Assembly: GCF_013460135.1 (NCBI RefSeq)
Contig: NZ_CP038155.1
Location: 806,001-870,000, forward strand
From: Arsenophonus endosymbiont of Aphis craccivora
Lineage (GTDB): Bacteria; Pseudomonadota; Gammaproteobacteria; Enterobacterales; Enterobacteriaceae
Direction: 5' to 3'
Length of the DNA: 64,000 nucleotides
Below, piece after piece: positions 1-10,791 of this stretch. A model generated the notes under the pieces. That model saw only the letters and a list, made by a program, of their open reading frames with translations. It had not been told where the DNA came from and searched no databases. Within the stretch, counting starts at the first letter, position 1. Every line of letters starts with the position of its first letter. The position numbers and the translations under genes were made by a program.

Positions 1-832
1 CGTCGCATTCAATAAGGCGAGCAGCAACGATCGATTGTAGTACCGGATCATGACGTATTTTACGTCCTTGAGACTGCCACCAATCTTTTAAATTTTCGCT
101 GCCACCTTCAGCCATATATTGATTAATCAAACCTTTATAGGCGTCTTTACTTAATTTATCGATCTCTTCTGCACTATATAACTTTTCTTTTTGCATAATA
201 GGCACAAGTTCAATAAGCGCTTGATAAGCTCCTGAACGTTGATAGGCTTGTTCTGCCATTCTTAAGACTTCAGGGTGTCGTGGTGCCTGATCCAGTAATT
301 TATCAACACCGTGGCGTGCTGCATGAATTTTACCTTCAGCAAGTTGTATACGCAAGCGTGTAATATCAACAGGAAGTTGATGGTTACCCGCGACTTCTGC
401 TGCGCGCTCAAGATATTGATTGGTACGATACTCATCACCACGTTGTTGAGCGGCTTCTGCTGCCAGCAGATAGTTAACAACCGGTTGTTCTGCATAGTCA
501 GCATGACCTGTCAGTAGTTTTTCGACTTGTGAAAAATCACCTTCCGCTAATTTTAGTAATGCTTTTTGTGTTTGACTGTGCGCTTTATGATATTTACGGC
601 CTTTTAGCCAATTATGGGTAAATGATGAGGTACCGCGAATACGACGATAGCACCAGCCAAGCAAACAGAAAATAAATTGTAAAATAATAAAACAGATGAC
701 TAAACCGGTTACACTGGTTTCAATATCGTAGTTGTTGGTTTGGATCAGTACATAACCTTGGTGCCCGGCGACAATGGGACCAATAATGATGCCAGCAATC
801 AGTACAATAAACAGGATCAGTACTTTTATCAT
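1..832 (-). CDS. hemY: HemY, haem-biosynthesis operon protein (3' end outside window)
   Basis: An open frame reads on the minus strand from an ATG at 832 to the window edge without a stop, giving about 277 residues; the family is near 400, so the C-terminal third is missing. Residues 1-20 and roughly 40-60 form two hydrophobic segments, followed by a helical, TPR-like region rich in Ala, Gln and Leu. HemY is an inner-membrane protein of the hemCDXY operon linked to late haem synthesis; its exact biochemical role is unsettled. Its ATG overlaps the hemX stop (ATGA), which implies translational coupling. The call rests on the operon position plus the membrane-anchor/TPR layout. Confidence 0.88.
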   Translation of the reverse strand, partial: MIKVLILFIVLIAGIIIGPIVAGHQGYVLIQTNNYDIETSVTGLVICFIILQFIFCLLGWCYRRIRGTSSFTHNWLKGRKYHKAHSQTQKALLKLAEGDFSQVEKLLTGHADYAEQPVVNYLLAAEAAQQRGDEYRTNQYLERAAEVAGNHQLPVDITRLRIQLAEGKIHAARHGVDKLLDQAPRHPEVLRMAEQAYQRSGAYQALIELVPIMQKEKLYSAEEIDKLSKDAYKGLINQYMAEGGSENLKDWWQSQGRKIRHDPVLQSIVAARLIECD

Positions 833-2073
833 GCCGTTCCCTCCTGGGCGGTTTTATTGCTAGGTTTTACCGCTTCTTCTGTTGTAGCAGGGGGAACTAT
901 TTTTATGTCATGATTTGTTCTCTTTTCGTTGGTTGGTTGCGTTTTTTGCGGTTTCGGTGTTGGAGAAGAAGGGATTTGCCCTTGAATACGTTTTTGCAAC
1001 GCTTTATCGAGTAGTAGTAAACTTTTTAACTCGCTGGGAATATCCATTGTAATCGGTTGATCAATCAGTTTATCGACTTCGGTAAGGAAGGCTTTTGTTG
1101 CCGCGTCGTTGGTATTAAAGTAAATTCGAATCCAGGTTGAAACTGGCTCTAAAGATTGTTTATAAATTTGCGCTTGATGACGAGGTACGGCTTGGGCGGC
1201 AATAAGTAGTTGTGCTCGAATATTGGCGCGTAGGTAAATGTCCTGATTTGGTGCAATTAAAGGAGTTTCATGAGAATCCCTACGACGAATAGTAATAAAA
1301 TTTTTACTAAAACTTTTCCAACTTTGACTAAGATTTTGTTTCCAATCAGCAATATTATTGGAAAGTTCCGTGCTATCCTCATCCATGGGGTTACCATCTG
1401 GAGCACTATCATTTATGCGTAAATTATCGATATCACTGCTCAGTTGATTAAGCTTTAAAATAATTCCGTCATAATCAATTTGGGTAATGGCTGATAGCCC
1501 ACTGATATCATTATTAAGCGTTTTTCGGATCTCAATTAAATTAGGATCATTCATTTCTGCTAGACTTGCATCAGCACTTTTTAATAAGGCAATCGCAGTA
1601 ACGGGATCATAGTCATTCCAAAGTTTTCGGCCAGCCATTTTGGCTAAGAAATCAGCTTGGGCAAGTAACCAGCGTTTCACATCTGTACTTGAAAGTGTTG
1701 TGATTTGTGCTTGTAATTCTTCGACGCGTTGTTCAAGTTGTTGCTCATATTCTTTTTTATCTAACTGGCTAATACGCTGGGATTCAACCAATTGGTTAAT
1801 TTGCTGTTTTTCTGTTTCTTGTTGACGTAGTAATTCATTTATTTGTTGTTGTAATTCACTGCTTTCATTGACTATTTGTTGATGTTTTAGATGAAGATAA
1901 TAATAGAAGCCACCACCGAGTATGATAATAAGAACGATAGTAATTATACTACCAAACAGACCAGAACGCTTTTGCCTATGGGGGTTACCATTTTTGGCGG
2001 TAGATTGCGTTGCTGTTTTTGAGGCATTTGATGGGTTTTCATTCACCTCATTCGGTTTATTCTGTTCCGTCAT
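829..2073 (-). CDS. hemX: HemX, membrane protein of the hem operon
   Basis: 414 residues. A basic, Ser/Thr/Asn-rich cytoplasmic N-terminus of about 40 residues precedes one membrane segment (about 41-63, [18 protein letters not shown]). A Gln/Glu-rich coiled coil (about 64-125) and a periplasmic alpha-helical domain follow, with a low-complexity Pro/Thr/Lys tail. Often annotated as uroporphyrinogen-III C-methyltransferase, but it lacks the SAM-binding fold of that enzyme, so it is better regarded as a structural partner or regulator of haem synthesis. It lies 21 bp after hemD and overlaps hemY by 4 bp, in the standard hemCDXY order. Confidence 0.93.
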   Translation of the reverse strand: MTEQNKPNEVNENPSNASKTATQSTAKNGNPHRQKRSGLFGSIITIVLIIILGGGFYYYLHLKHQQIVNESSELQQQINELLRQQETEKQQINQLVESQRISQLDKKEYEQQLEQRVEELQAQITTLSSTDVKRWLLAQADFLAKMAGRKLWNDYDPVTAIALLKSADASLAEMNDPNLIEIRKTLNNDISGLSAITQIDYDGIILKLNQLSSDIDNLRINDSAPDGNPMDEDSTELSNNIADWKQNLSQSWKSFSKNFITIRRRDSHETPLIAPNQDIYLRANIRAQLLIAAQAVPRHQAQIYKQSLEPVSTWIRIYFNTNDAATKAFLTEVDKLIDQPITMDIPSELKSLLLLDKALQKRIQGQIPSSPTPKPQKTQPTNEKRTNHDIKIVPPATTEEAVKPSNKTAQEGTA

Positions 2074-2094
2074 AATTAATATCTCAATATCGGT

Positions 2095-2847
2095 TTACAT
2101 TAATGCCTGAATTAAAGCATCATTATTAGCACTTTTGGCTACTTTGACTGATTGCCATCCTAATTGGTAAGCAGTACTGGCCAAACGTTCACTGACAATA
2201 ATCAAGTGGCGAGAAAGCAACCAAGGTTTAACATCATCTGTAATTAAGTTAAATAATAAATGTAACATTTCGCCACTGGTAACAATAATTGTTTTAATAT
2301 TTGCCTGCCGCCATTGAAACTGGAAAGTTTGTCGATCATATTTTATTGGTTGACGTTGATAACACTCACAATAATCAATATGACTTCCGCGCGATTTTAA
2401 CGTTGCGGCGAGTAGTTCACGTCCACCGTTACCCCGCAATAACAAAGATTTTTTGCCTAATATTGATTGTAAATCAGGTAATCCAATTAATGTCTCACTA
2501 GTTTCACCAGCTTGAGATAGTTGAATAGGCAAATTAGTTAATCGGTGAAAAGTCGATGCTGTTGAGTGCCCTATACCATAATAGGATAGCGTATCAGGCC
2601 ATTTTCGTCCTGCTAAATAAAGTGCTGAATTAGCATGCCATACCGCATTTGGCGATAAGAAAAAAACCTGATCACCATTAGTTAGCCTGGCTAATTTAGT
2701 CGGCAGAAGGGCTAGTTCATTACCTGGCATAATTTCAATCAGAGGAGCATGAAATGCCATTTTTCCTAATGACCTAATACGTTGAACAAGTTTTTCACCG
2801 CTGGGGTTTGGTCTGGTGACCAATATACTCATCGAGAAAATGCTCAT
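2095..2847 (-). CDS. hemD: Uroporphyrinogen-III synthase
   Basis: 250 residues. It cyclises hydroxymethylbilane to uroporphyrinogen III, inverting ring D, and follows HemC in the tetrapyrrole pathway in the cytosol. The N-terminal [14 protein letters not shown] and the later FFLSPNAVW and [10 protein letters not shown] segments fit the two-domain HemD family. Two starts are possible: the ATG at 2847 overlaps the hemC stop as ATGA (coupled), while a second ATG at 2832 gives the usual family start MSILVTRP. Neither has a strong ribosome site; the overlap favours 2847 and family length favours 2832. Confidence 0.93.
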   Translation of the reverse strand: MSIFSMSILVTRPNPSGEKLVQRIRSLGKMAFHAPLIEIMPGNELALLPTKLARLTNGDQVFFLSPNAVWHANSALYLAGRKWPDTLSYYGIGHSTASTFHRLTNLPIQLSQAGETSETLIGLPDLQSILGKKSLLLRGNGGRELLAATLKSRGSHIDYCECYQRQPIKYDRQTFQFQWRQANIKTIIVTSGEMLHLLFNLITDDVKPWLLSRHLIIVSERLASTAYQLGWQSVKVAKSANNDALIQALM

Positions 2848-3770
2848 GGCGAAATTTTGTTAAGAATTCGTTTGGCACCTTTATTGAGTAACTCCTCCGC
2901 AAGTTCAATACTCGCTTGTTGAGCGTCTTCAGGGGTAAAATATCTTTCTGCACGAATAATTTGACTACCATCGGGTGCACCAACTAGCGCTCTAAGCCAA
3001 ATTTGTTTATTTTGCCAAATAGCATAACTACCTATTGGGACTTGGCAGCCACCTTCCAATCGATTGTTGACGGCTCGTTCTGCTTGAATACAGATAGCAG
3101 TATCATGATGATGTAATGACGCTAGAAAATGTTGTGTGTGATAGTCATCTAGACGGCATTCAATACCAATTGCGCCTTGCCCAACTGCTGGTAATGACTG
3201 CTCTGGTGGCAGTGGCATACGTATGCGTGTTTCTAAACTTAGACGTTTTAAGCCAGCTGCAGCAAGAATAATACCATCGTATTCACCATTATCTAATTTA
3301 CTCAACCGTGTTCCGACATTACCACGCAGATCTCGAATAACCAAGTGGGGATAAGTATGACGTAGTTGGCATTGGCGGCGTAGGCTTGATGTTCCTATAA
3401 TACTCCCAGCTGGAAGCGCATCAAGGGAATCGTACTGATTGGATACAAAAGCATCACGAGGATCTCCTCTCTGGCAAATAGCCATTAATCCTAAGTTATT
3501 AGGAAAAGTTGCGTGAATATCTTTTATAGAATGAACAGCAATATCAGCTCGGTTTTTTAGTAGTGCATTTTCTAATTCTTTGACAAAAAGTCCTTTGCCA
3601 CCAATTTTAGCCAAGGGAGTATCAAGTAGGATATCACCTTGAGTACTCATGGGAATAAGTTCAATCGTTAGTGTTGGATGATGCTTTTCTAATTGTGTTT
3701 TTATGAAAATCGCTTGCCACATTGCTAATGGACTTTTCCTTGTTGCGATACGCAGTGTTTGTGTTGACAT
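2844..3770 (-). CDS. hemC: Hydroxymethylbilane synthase (porphobilinogen deaminase)
   Basis: 308 residues, near the usual 310-313. It condenses four porphobilinogens into hydroxymethylbilane on a covalently bound dipyrromethane cofactor. Family hallmarks seen are [15 protein letters not shown] at the N-terminus, [22 protein letters not shown], and [12 protein letters not shown], whose Cys carries the cofactor. First gene of the hem operon, divergent from cyaA across a 555-bp spacer. It overlaps hemD by 4 bp. No damage is seen. Confidence 0.97.
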   Translation of the reverse strand: MSTQTLRIATRKSPLAMWQAIFIKTQLEKHHPTLTIELIPMSTQGDILLDTPLAKIGGKGLFVKELENALLKNRADIAVHSIKDIHATFPNNLGLMAICQRGDPRDAFVSNQYDSLDALPAGSIIGTSSLRRQCQLRHTYPHLVIRDLRGNVGTRLSKLDNGEYDGIILAAAGLKRLSLETRIRMPLPPEQSLPAVGQGAIGIECRLDDYHTQHFLASLHHHDTAICIQAERAVNNRLEGGCQVPIGSYAIWQNKQIWLRALVGAPDGSQIIRAERYFTPEDAQQASIELAEELLNKGAKRILNKISP

Positions 3771-3806
3771 ATTTTTATTTTTCTTAGGTAATTAGATTAT
3801 GAGTGA

Positions 3807-3834
3807 ATTATAAAGGAAAGGTAGACAGTTTTAA
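3807..3834 (-). promoter_or_regulatory. Candidate hemC operon promoter
   Basis: On the minus strand a perfect -10 hexamer TATAAT (3807-3812) lies about 35 bp upstream of the hemC ATG. A weak -35 (TTAAAA, 16-bp spacer, 3829-3834) precedes it. Prediction only; it is the best promoter-like match in this half of the hemC-cyaA spacer. Confidence 0.4.
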
Positions 3835-4195
3835 CATTTTGGTAAGTGTTTTTCCAGTTGTAGTTGAACACTTAATAAATATAGCTAATGCATAGTTCAA
3901 TTTGTAAACAGGAAAAAGTGGTTTACAACAGTTGCAACGTGATTTTTTGTTATTGGATTAAAGCAAATAAATACATATTCAATTAATTTTTTTATATTTA
4001 TCTGAATATTTATTAATGGAGGTAATTATAAAAGTTTGATAAGAAAATTTAACCAATTGTTTCCTTTTTTTATACAGATCATCTATTTGAAATTCTTAGA
4101 AACGAAAAAGATTTTTTAGGTAAAAGAATGGAAAGCATATAGTGTGAAAAATAAACAGTTAATGTAGGTGTAATGTACTTTACCCTTTTGGTACA

Positions 4196-4217
4196 AAATG
4201 TTAAATTGATCACGTTT
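4196..4217 (+). promoter_or_regulatory. CRP-cAMP binding site upstream of cyaA
   Basis: The 22 bp carry half-sites TGTTA and TCACG six bases apart, matching the CRP consensus TGTGA-N6-TCACA at eight of ten core bases; the flanking AAA and TTT also match. The core TGTTAAATTGATCACG is, from memory, the same sequence found at the E. coli cyaA P2 promoter. There CRP represses cyaA, giving negative feedback on cAMP synthesis. Retention in an eroding genome suggests the loop still operates. Confidence 0.75.
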
Positions 4218-4325
4218 CTAGCAACCTATTCAAAAAGCTTATCGCTGTTATCGTTCCCCAATACCCAAGGAACCAATGGCTGAGTTAAGGTTATTTATTT
4301 TTTAAAGTTAATTCAGGCAAAACTT

Positions 4326-6893
4326 TTGTATCTTTATATTGAGACACTAAAGCAAAGATTGGATGCAATCAATCAATTACGACTGGAACGAGCATCATCT
4401 TCTATGAATGAAGCGTTCAAGCATGTATATGGATTGCTGCCAGTTTTATTAAATTATCATCATCCCATGTTACCTGGTTATATAGAAGGTAATGTACCTG
4501 CTGGTGTCTGTTTTTTTGCGCCTGATGCTCAGCAAATTAATTGGTTAAAGCATTTTGAGGCATATCTTTTTTGTGAACTATCTTCACAACAAACCAATGG
4601 TGAATTGCCTATTACAGGTATTTATTCCATGGGAAGTACATCATCAATCGGGCAAAGTGATGTTTCTGATTTAGATATTTGGGTATGTCATCAATCATGG
4701 TTAGATCAAGAAGAAAGACAACTGCTACAAAAAAAATGTACGTTAATTGAGCAATGGGCGTCCTCGCTTGGTATAGATGTTACTTTCTTTTTAATTGATG
4801 AAAATCGTTTTCGCCACCATACGAGTGGTAGTTTGAGCGATGAAGATTGCGGAACAACACAACATATATTGCTATTGGATGAATTTTATCGTACAGCGGT
4901 TCGTATGGCTGGGAAACGTTTGCTATGGATGATGGTACCCGCAGAAGAAGAAGCCAATTATGATGAATATGTTTTATTTTTGTACGCGCGGGGAGTATTA
5001 ACGCCAAATGAGTGGTTGGATTTAGGCGGCTTAGGTGAATTATCGGCTGAAGAGTATTTTGGTGCTAGCTTGTGGCAATTGTATAAAAGTGTTGATTCTC
5101 CTTATAAAGCGGTGCTGAAAAGTATTTTACTGGAAGCTTATTCCTGGAATTATCCGCATGGTATGTTGCTGGCAATGGAATTTAAGAAACGTTTGCATGC
5201 CGGGGAAATTGTTTCCTATGGTCTGGATGCCTATTGTTTAATGTTAGAACGCGTTACCCGTTATTTAATGAAAATCGGTGATTTTAAACGCCTTGATTTG
5301 ATTCGTCGCTGTTTTTACCTCAAAGTTTGTGAAAAATTGTCTGATGAAAATAGTACCTCGGTGAGTGGTATTTGGCGCAGGCAGGTGTTATCACAGCTTG
5401 TTACTTCATGGGAGTGGAATACAGAGCGATTAAACTTCCTCGACAAACGAAATTATTGGAAAATAGCGCAGGTTCGAGATGCACATAATGAATTACTTGA
5501 CACCATGATGCAAAGTTATCGTAATCTTATTCGCTTTGCTCGTCGTAATAATTTACGGATTAGTGCAAGCCCACAAGATATTGGTGTGTTGACGAGGAAA
5601 TTGTATGCCGCCTTTGAAGTATTACCTGGCAAAGTCACTTTAGTTAATCCGCAAATTTCACCAGATCTATCTGAAAGTCATCTCACTTTTATTTATGTTC
5701 CTGCTGGGCGCGCCAATCGCAGTGGTTGGTACTTATATAATAAGGCGCCAACTATTGATTCTATCATTGGACACCAACCTTTAGAATATAACCGTTATCT
5801 TAGTAAATTAGTGGCATGGACTTACTTCAATGGTTTATTGACAGAACAATCCCATATTTATATTCATAATGGTGGTTCACAATGTGATGAGAATAAATTA
5901 CATCAATTTATTAATGATATAACCACAAATTTTCCTATTCGATTACTAGCACCCACACCAAAAGCTTTATATAGTCCCTGTGAAATTCGCCATTTAGCCA
6001 TTATTGTTAATTTAGAGACAGATCCGACAGCGGTGTTTTCTGATCAAATTATTCATTTTGATTTACGTAAATTAGACATATTCAGTTTTGGTGATCCACC
6101 GCAATGCTTAGTGAGTAGTATTGATCTACTGTATCGTAACTCTTGGAATGAGGTAAGAACACTGCATTTCTCCGGTGAGCAATCTATGTTGGAAGCATTA
6201 AAAACGATCCTGGGCAAAATGCATCAAGATGCTGAACTGCCAGATGTGGTTGAAGTTTTCTGCTATAGCCAACATATGAGAGGGTTGATCTGTACACGTG
6301 TTCAACAGCTGGTTTCAGAATGTATTGAATTACGTCTATCAAGCAGTTGTAATGACTCAGGACGTTTTAAGGCACTACGTATTGCAGGTAAGACTTGGGG
6401 ATTATTTTTTGAGCGTTTGAATGTTTCAGTGCAGAAATTGGAAAATGCAGTCGAATTTTATGGTGCAATCTCTAATAATAAATTACATGGTTTGCCGATA
6501 AAATTGGATATCAAAGAAACTTATCATTTACCTTTAGTTGTTGATGGTTATGCCAGTGAAGGGATTGTACAATTCTTCTTTGAGGATACAGAAGAGAATC
6601 ATGGTTTTAATATCTATATTTTAGATGAAAAAAACCGGGTGGAAATTTATTCACACTGTGAAGGAAACAAAGAAGAACTTGTTAGGGATGTTAGCCGTTT
6701 TTACTCATCCTCACATTATCGTTCTACCTACCGTGCAAGTTTAGTCAATTTCAATTTACCGCAATTTTATCAGATAATAAAAGTAGAAGATAAAAATCAA
6801 GTCATTCCTTATTTGTCTGGCTCATTTTCAAACTCACCGTTCAATGAGAATGTCTGTCGAGAAGAATCAGGTATTAGTTTTTCTATACATTAA
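4326..6893 (+). CDS. cyaA: Adenylate cyclase, class I
   Basis: 855 residues against about 848 in E. coli. It makes cAMP from ATP, the effector for CRP. The start is TTG at 4326, chosen because it gives the family N-terminus [19 protein letters not shown] with no ATG alternative nearby; the E. coli gene also uses TTG, which limits expression. The catalytic nucleotidyltransferase motif [17 protein letters not shown] is at about 103-119 with the DxD pair D115/D117. The C-terminal half is the regulatory region that responds to the glucose PTS in relatives. Intact, and preceded by a CRP site. Confidence 0.97.
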   Translation: MYLYIETLKQRLDAINQLRLERASSSMNEAFKHVYGLLPVLLNYHHPMLPGYIEGNVPAGVCFFAPDAQQINWLKHFEAYLFCELSSQQTNGELPITGIYSMGSTSSIGQSDVSDLDIWVCHQSWLDQEERQLLQKKCTLIEQWASSLGIDVTFFLIDENRFRHHTSGSLSDEDCGTTQHILLLDEFYRTAVRMAGKRLLWMMVPAEEEANYDEYVLFLYARGVLTPNEWLDLGGLGELSAEEYFGASLWQLYKSVDSPYKAVLKSILLEAYSWNYPHGMLLAMEFKKRLHAGEIVSYGLDAYCLMLERVTRYLMKIGDFKRLDLIRRCFYLKVCEKLSDENSTSVSGIWRRQVLSQLVTSWEWNTERLNFLDKRNYWKIAQVRDAHNELLDTMMQSYRNLIRFARRNNLRISASPQDIGVLTRKLYAAFEVLPGKVTLVNPQISPDLSESHLTFIYVPAGRANRSGWYLYNKAPTIDSIIGHQPLEYNRYLSKLVAWTYFNGLLTEQSHIYIHNGGSQCDENKLHQFINDITTNFPIRLLAPTPKALYSPCEIRHLAIIVNLETDPTAVFSDQIIHFDLRKLDIFSFGDPPQCLVSSIDLLYRNSWNEVRTLHFSGEQSMLEALKTILGKMHQDAELPDVVEVFCYSQHMRGLICTRVQQLVSECIELRLSSSCNDSGRFKALRIAGKTWGLFFERLNVSVQKLENAVEFYGAISNNKLHGLPIKLDIKETYHLPLVVDGYASEGIVQFFFEDTEENHGFNIYILDEKNRVEIYSHCEGNKEELVRDVSRFYSSSHYRSTYRASLVNFNLPQFYQIIKVEDKNQVIPYLSGSFSNSPFNENVCREESGISFSIH

Positions 6894-6923
6894 TAATAAA
6901 GAATGATATTTGTTTTTTCGCAG

Positions 6924-7253
6924 TTAGAGATCCAATGAAAATGGTTCACCACTTTGTTCACTAATAGCATAGGCTAATATTTGGATAAAATTTTTATTAC
7001 TGCAAGTACAATACCAATTGTCTGTTTTATAGTTAAAGTGGTAACCACCTGACCGTGTAGCTAGCCATATTTGATGGAGTGGTTCTTGGCGGTTGATAAT
7101 AATTTTACTATCATTTTCGAAGGTTAGTGTCATAATACCGCCATGGGTTTCGCAATCGATATCATTATTACCATCATACTGATCAAGTTGTTCTTCTATT
7201 TTATTCATCACTTTATCAACCAGTTGATGAAATTCTGTGTCTGTCATCGTCAA
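6924..7253 (-). CDS. cyaY: CyaY, bacterial frataxin
   Basis: 109 residues, usual family size. Small acidic iron-binding protein that modulates iron-sulphur cluster assembly by IscS/IscU. The N-terminal helix is rich in Asp and Glu ([20 protein letters not shown]). The beta-sheet motif [21 protein letters not shown] is the frataxin signature region. Convergent with cyaA (30-bp gap) and divergent from lptM, exactly as in E. coli. Confidence 0.95.
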   Translation of the reverse strand: MTMTDTEFHQLVDKVMNKIEEQLDQYDGNNDIDCETHGGIMTLTFENDSKIIINRQEPLHQIWLATRSGGYHFNYKTDNWYCTCSNKNFIQILAYAISEQSGEPFSLDL

Positions 7254-7332
7254 TTTCCTATTTGCTTTTCTACGCCTAACTGCGATTATAGATTATAAAG
7301 GATAATGATTTAAACATGCAGGCGTTAACATA

Positions 7333-7536
7333 ATGAAAAAATTACTTTGGCTATTTATGACATCGATATTTTTAACCTTACTTTCTGCTTGTGGTTTGAA
7401 AGGGCCACTCTATTTTCCAGCAAAAGCAACAGCGGAGCAAAAGACTGAAAGTACGATATCGTCTAAAGAGACAGAACATCAATCGATACAGACCGAAACA
7501 TTGCAAAAATCGAGTAATGATAAAATAGCCAATTGA
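7333..7536 (+). CDS. lptM: LptM (YifL), small outer-membrane lipoprotein
   Basis: 67 residues, same length as E. coli YifL. The signal peptide MKKLLWLFMTSIFLTLLSAC ends in the lipobox LSAC, with acylated Cys at position 20. It is followed by the diagnostic GLKGPLYFPA, then a polar disordered tail. In E. coli LptM supports maturation of the LPS translocon LptD/LptE. Located just before dapF as expected. Confidence 0.92.
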   Translation: MKKLLWLFMTSIFLTLLSACGLKGPLYFPAKATAEQKTESTISSKETEHQSIQTETLQKSSNDKIAN

Positions 7537-7553
7537 TTAAGATGGAGTAGAAA

Positions 7554-8378
7554 ATGCAATTCTCCAAAATGCATGGTTTGGGTAACGATTTTATGGTGGT
7601 AGATGCCGTTACTCAGAATGTTTATTTTTCTCCTGAACTTATTTGTCGTTTATCAGATCGACATAAGGGAATTGGATTTGATCAGCTTTTAGTTGTTGAA
7701 GCACCTTATGATCCCGATCTTGATTTTCATTATCGTATTTTTAATGCCGATGGTAGTGAAGTGGCTCAATGTGGTAATGGTGCCCGTTGTTTTGCTCGTT
7801 TTGTTCGCCTTAAAAAACTGACCAATAAACGCGATATCAAGGTAAGTACTCAATCTGGCAGGTTGACATTATCAGTAGCAGAAAATGAAGATGTTTGTGT
7901 CAATATGGGAGTTCCTGAGTTTGAGCCAAATAAAGTACCATTTAAAGCGCAAAAAGCTGAGAAAACTTATATAATTAGAACTCAGCAACAAACAATATTA
8001 TGTGGCGTGGTTTCTATCGGCAACCCTCATTGTGTATTACAGGTTGAAAATATTGACACGGCTGAAGTTGCTTTATTAGGGTCGATGCTTGAAAAGCATG
8101 AACGTTTTCCTGAGCGAGCTAATATAGGATTTATGCAGGTTATTGATCATGAACACATTCGATTACGTGTACATGAACGTGGTGTAGGAGAAACACAGGC
8201 TTGTGGAAGTGGTGCCTGTGCTGCTGTTGCTATAGGTATTCAGCAGGGTTTATTAAAAAAAAATGTCCTTGTTGATTTACCTGGTGGCATGCTAAAAATT
8301 CGTTGGAATGGACTTGGTAATCCACTGTTGATGACAGGCCCTGCGACACATGTTTATGATGGTGTTATTCATTTCTAA
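7554..8378 (+). CDS. dapF: Diaminopimelate epimerase
   Basis: 274 residues, family length. It converts LL- to meso-diaminopimelate for lysine and peptidoglycan. Both catalytic cysteines are visible: Cys73 in QCGNGARC and the partner in ACGSGAC near residue 217. The N-terminal [13 protein letters not shown] is typical. It starts 17 bp after lptM, with TAAGATGGAG upstream serving as ribosome site. Intact. Confidence 0.98.
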   Translation: MQFSKMHGLGNDFMVVDAVTQNVYFSPELICRLSDRHKGIGFDQLLVVEAPYDPDLDFHYRIFNADGSEVAQCGNGARCFARFVRLKKLTNKRDIKVSTQSGRLTLSVAENEDVCVNMGVPEFEPNKVPFKAQKAEKTYIIRTQQQTILCGVVSIGNPHCVLQVENIDTAEVALLGSMLEKHERFPERANIGFMQVIDHEHIRLRVHERGVGETQACGSGACAAVAIGIQQGLLKKNVLVDLPGGMLKIRWNGLGNPLLMTGPATHVYDGVIHF

Positions 8379-8406
8379 GTTTTGTTTGGTTAAGAGGTCT
8401 TTTATT

Positions 8407-9099
8407 ATGGATAAAAAAGAAGCAGCAGTTGATCCTCAACCTCTGTTAGATGATCAGACAGTCGTAAAATATCTAAACAGCAATCCTCATTTTTTTATTC
8501 GCAATGCTGCTGCTGTTGAACAGATACGGGTTCCTCATCCGGTTTCATTAGTTGAATGGTCGATGAAACGTCAACGAGTTTATATCCAAAATCTGGAACA
8601 GGATATGCAACTATTGGTTGAGCAGGCGCGCAATAATGAAATACTATTTAATCGACTGTTAAAATTGGTTATTCAGCTATCAACGGCAGATGATTTTGCC
8701 GATTTTCAGCGACATTTATATGCCTGGTCAAGAAGTTTTGGTTTGAGCGGTGCTTATATTCGCTTGTTTAGTGATTGTTGGCAGCTAGGCATACCAATGG
8801 ATGCGCAAAAAGTTATGATTTCTCGTCAGGCATTTGAGCCTGTTCGTATTCATCGATTTGGTGAAAAAAATCATTATCTTGGTACGTTAAATAATCCAGA
8901 AATATTATTATTAATGCCAGATGCAAATCATGTCGGTTCGGTGGCTATTTCTTTATTAGGTCTTTATGGTAATTTAGGGATGGTGATTTTTAGTAGCCGC
9001 GATACTCAGCATTATCAAAAAGGGATGGGAACGACAATGCTTGACCACTTAGCCAAATTATTGCCCGATTTGCTGTTACGCTGGGTAACTCGTGCATGA
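8407..9099 (+). CDS. yigA: YigA, DUF484 family protein
   Basis: 230 residues from the ATG at 8407, preceded by an AAGAGG ribosome site. An upstream in-frame ATG inside dapF (8350) would add 19 unlikely residues. The N-terminal region has [15 protein letters not shown], a coiled-coil stretch around 60-90 and a GAF-like C-terminal half, as in the DUF484 family. No function is established; it is consistently found between dapF and xerC. It overlaps xerC by 4 bp (ATGA). Confidence 0.9.
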   Translation: MDKKEAAVDPQPLLDDQTVVKYLNSNPHFFIRNAAAVEQIRVPHPVSLVEWSMKRQRVYIQNLEQDMQLLVEQARNNEILFNRLLKLVIQLSTADDFADFQRHLYAWSRSFGLSGAYIRLFSDCWQLGIPMDAQKVMISRQAFEPVRIHRFGEKNHYLGTLNNPEILLLMPDANHVGSVAISLLGLYGNLGMVIFSSRDTQHYQKGMGTTMLDHLAKLLPDLLLRWVTRA

Positions 9100-10010
9100 A
9101 TTCAACACGGCAAAGCTTGCAGCAGCGAATTGACGACTTTTTGCGTTACTTACGTGTAGAACGGCAGCTAAGCCCCGTGACGGTTATTCATTATCAACGC
9201 CAATTAGTCATGTTAATGGACATGGCTATAAATATGAACATCAATGATTGGACGCAATTAGAAACATCACATGTTCGTATGATGGTTGCAAAATGTCGCC
9301 GACAAGGATCACAGGCAGCGACTCTCGCTTTACGTCTTTCGTCATTAAGAAGTTTTTTAAATTGGTTAGTTGAGCAGGGCATATTAACCGCTAATCCAGC
9401 TAAAACCGTTAGAACGCCGAAAAATAAACTCCATTTACCAAAAAATATCGATGTAGATGAAGTCAATCAGTTGTTAAATATTGATTTAGCAGATCCGCTA
9501 TCCGTACGTGATAGAACTATGTTGGAAGTGATGTATGGCGCAGGATTGCGTTTATCGGAACTGGTTAATTTGAATTGCCAACATCTGGATTTACCTAATG
9601 GTGAAGTTTGGGTTATGGGAAAAGGTAGTAAAGAACGGAAGATACCATTAGGACGTATTGCTGTAGAATGGTTAATCCGTTGGCTTGAGATGCGCCAGCA
9701 ATATGTTAAGCAAGACAAAGCTGTTTTTATCTCAATCCAAAGAGGACAACGTATTTCCGCTCGGAATGTACAAAAGCGTTTTGCATTATGGGGAATTCGT
9801 CAGAAGGTTAGAAGTCATATTCATCCTCATAAACTTCGTCACTCTTTTGCCACTCATATCCTGGAATCAAGTGGCGATTTAAGGGCAGTTCAAGAGTTAC
9901 TAGGACATGCTAATCTTTCTACCACTCAAGTTTATACTCAACTAGATTTTCAGCAGTTAGCCAAGGTTTATGATGTGGCTCATCCAAGGGCAAAAAGGGA
10001 GAAACCTTGA
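9096..10010 (+). CDS. xerC: Site-specific tyrosine recombinase XerC
   Basis: 304 residues. With XerD it resolves chromosome dimers at dif. An N-terminal SAM-like DNA-binding domain (about 1-95) precedes the catalytic domain with [12 protein letters not shown] (first Arg), [11 protein letters not shown] (Lys), [12 protein letters not shown] (His and Arg), [15 protein letters not shown] (His and nucleophilic Tyr). All six catalytic positions appear present. It overlaps yigA, and its TGA directly abuts the yigB ATG. Confidence 0.97.
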   Translation: MNSTRQSLQQRIDDFLRYLRVERQLSPVTVIHYQRQLVMLMDMAINMNINDWTQLETSHVRMMVAKCRRQGSQAATLALRLSSLRSFLNWLVEQGILTANPAKTVRTPKNKLHLPKNIDVDEVNQLLNIDLADPLSVRDRTMLEVMYGAGLRLSELVNLNCQHLDLPNGEVWVMGKGSKERKIPLGRIAVEWLIRWLEMRQQYVKQDKAVFISIQRGQRISARNVQKRFALWGIRQKVRSHIHPHKLRHSFATHILESSGDLRAVQELLGHANLSTTQVYTQLDFQQLAKVYDVAHPRAKREKP

Positions 10011-10727
10011 ATGCATGTTTATCGGCAATTAACTTCTATTGCAGCGATTACCTTTGATTTGGATGATACACTGTATGATAATCGCCCTGTTATTGCTAAA
10101 ACTGAACAGGAATTATTAAATTTTATTCGTTGCTATGACGATCGCTTTAATAAACTTCAATTTGCCGATTTGAAAAACTATCAAACGTTAATTGTTAATC
10201 AATATCCTAAAATTTATCATGATGTTACACAGTGGCGTTGGTTAGCAGTCAAGGCGTTACTTTGTCAGTATGGTTACGATCTAGAAGGATCTGCTGGTGG
10301 TGCTGACGATATAATGGCACACTTTTCTTATTGGCGTAGTCAAATCCTAGTCCCAGACGTGACCCATAAAATCTTGTCTACCTTAGCCGAAAAATTCCCA
10401 CTAGCGGTTATTACTAATGGCAATGCAGATCCGTATGCTTGTGGATTAGGCGATTATTTTCAATTTTTTTTAAAAGCGGGACCAGATGGACGCGCTAAAC
10501 CGTTTAGTGATATGTATTATCTTGCTGCGCAGAAATTTAATATTGTAGTGGATAAAGTTTTACATGTCGGTGATGATTTAACAACCGATATTCAAGGTGC
10601 TTTACACAGTGGCATGCAAGCTTGTTGGATCAATACTAATAGTAGCAACTTACTAGCCACCAATGAGAATGACATATTACCTCATATTGAGATCACCGGT
10701 TTAGCTTCACTCATTGCGCTGATATAA
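10011..10727 (+). CDS. yigB: YigB, HAD-family phosphatase (FMN hydrolase)
   Basis: 238 residues, the same length as the E. coli protein. HAD motif I is FDLDDTLYDN (nucleophile Asp), motif II is VITNGN, and motif IV is VLHVGDDLTTDIQGA. E. coli YigB dephosphorylates FMN and a flavin-pathway intermediate. Its start codon follows the xerC stop with no gap. Intact. Confidence 0.95.
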   Translation: MHVYRQLTSIAAITFDLDDTLYDNRPVIAKTEQELLNFIRCYDDRFNKLQFADLKNYQTLIVNQYPKIYHDVTQWRWLAVKALLCQYGYDLEGSAGGADDIMAHFSYWRSQILVPDVTHKILSTLAEKFPLAVITNGNADPYACGLGDYFQFFLKAGPDGRAKPFSDMYYLAAQKFNIVVDKVLHVGDDLTTDIQGALHSGMQACWINTNSSNLLATNENDILPHIEITGLASLIALI

Positions 10728-10736
10728 TCTTCTCAT

Positions 10737-10752
10737 CTGGTTAAAAACACAG
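10737..10752 (+). promoter_or_regulatory. Candidate LexA (SOS) box upstream of uvrD
   Basis: The 16-mer CTGGTTAAAAACACAG has the LexA box layout CTGT-N8-ACAG with one half-site mismatch (CTGG). It ends 39 bp before the uvrD ATG, where E. coli uvrD also has an imperfect LexA box. Moderate support. Confidence 0.45.
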
Positions 10753-10791
10753 TAGTGATTTATTGACTGCTCTCTTAATTTAATGGTAACC

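Larger units (their letters stand above)
3771..4325. other. hemC-cyaA divergent intergenic region (555 bp)
   Basis: Very AT-rich spacer between divergent hemC and cyaA. It holds the candidate hemC promoter (3807-3834) and a CRP site (4196-4217) upstream of cyaA. No open frame of coding character, no tRNA and no clear terminator is seen in the remainder. Confidence 0.7.
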
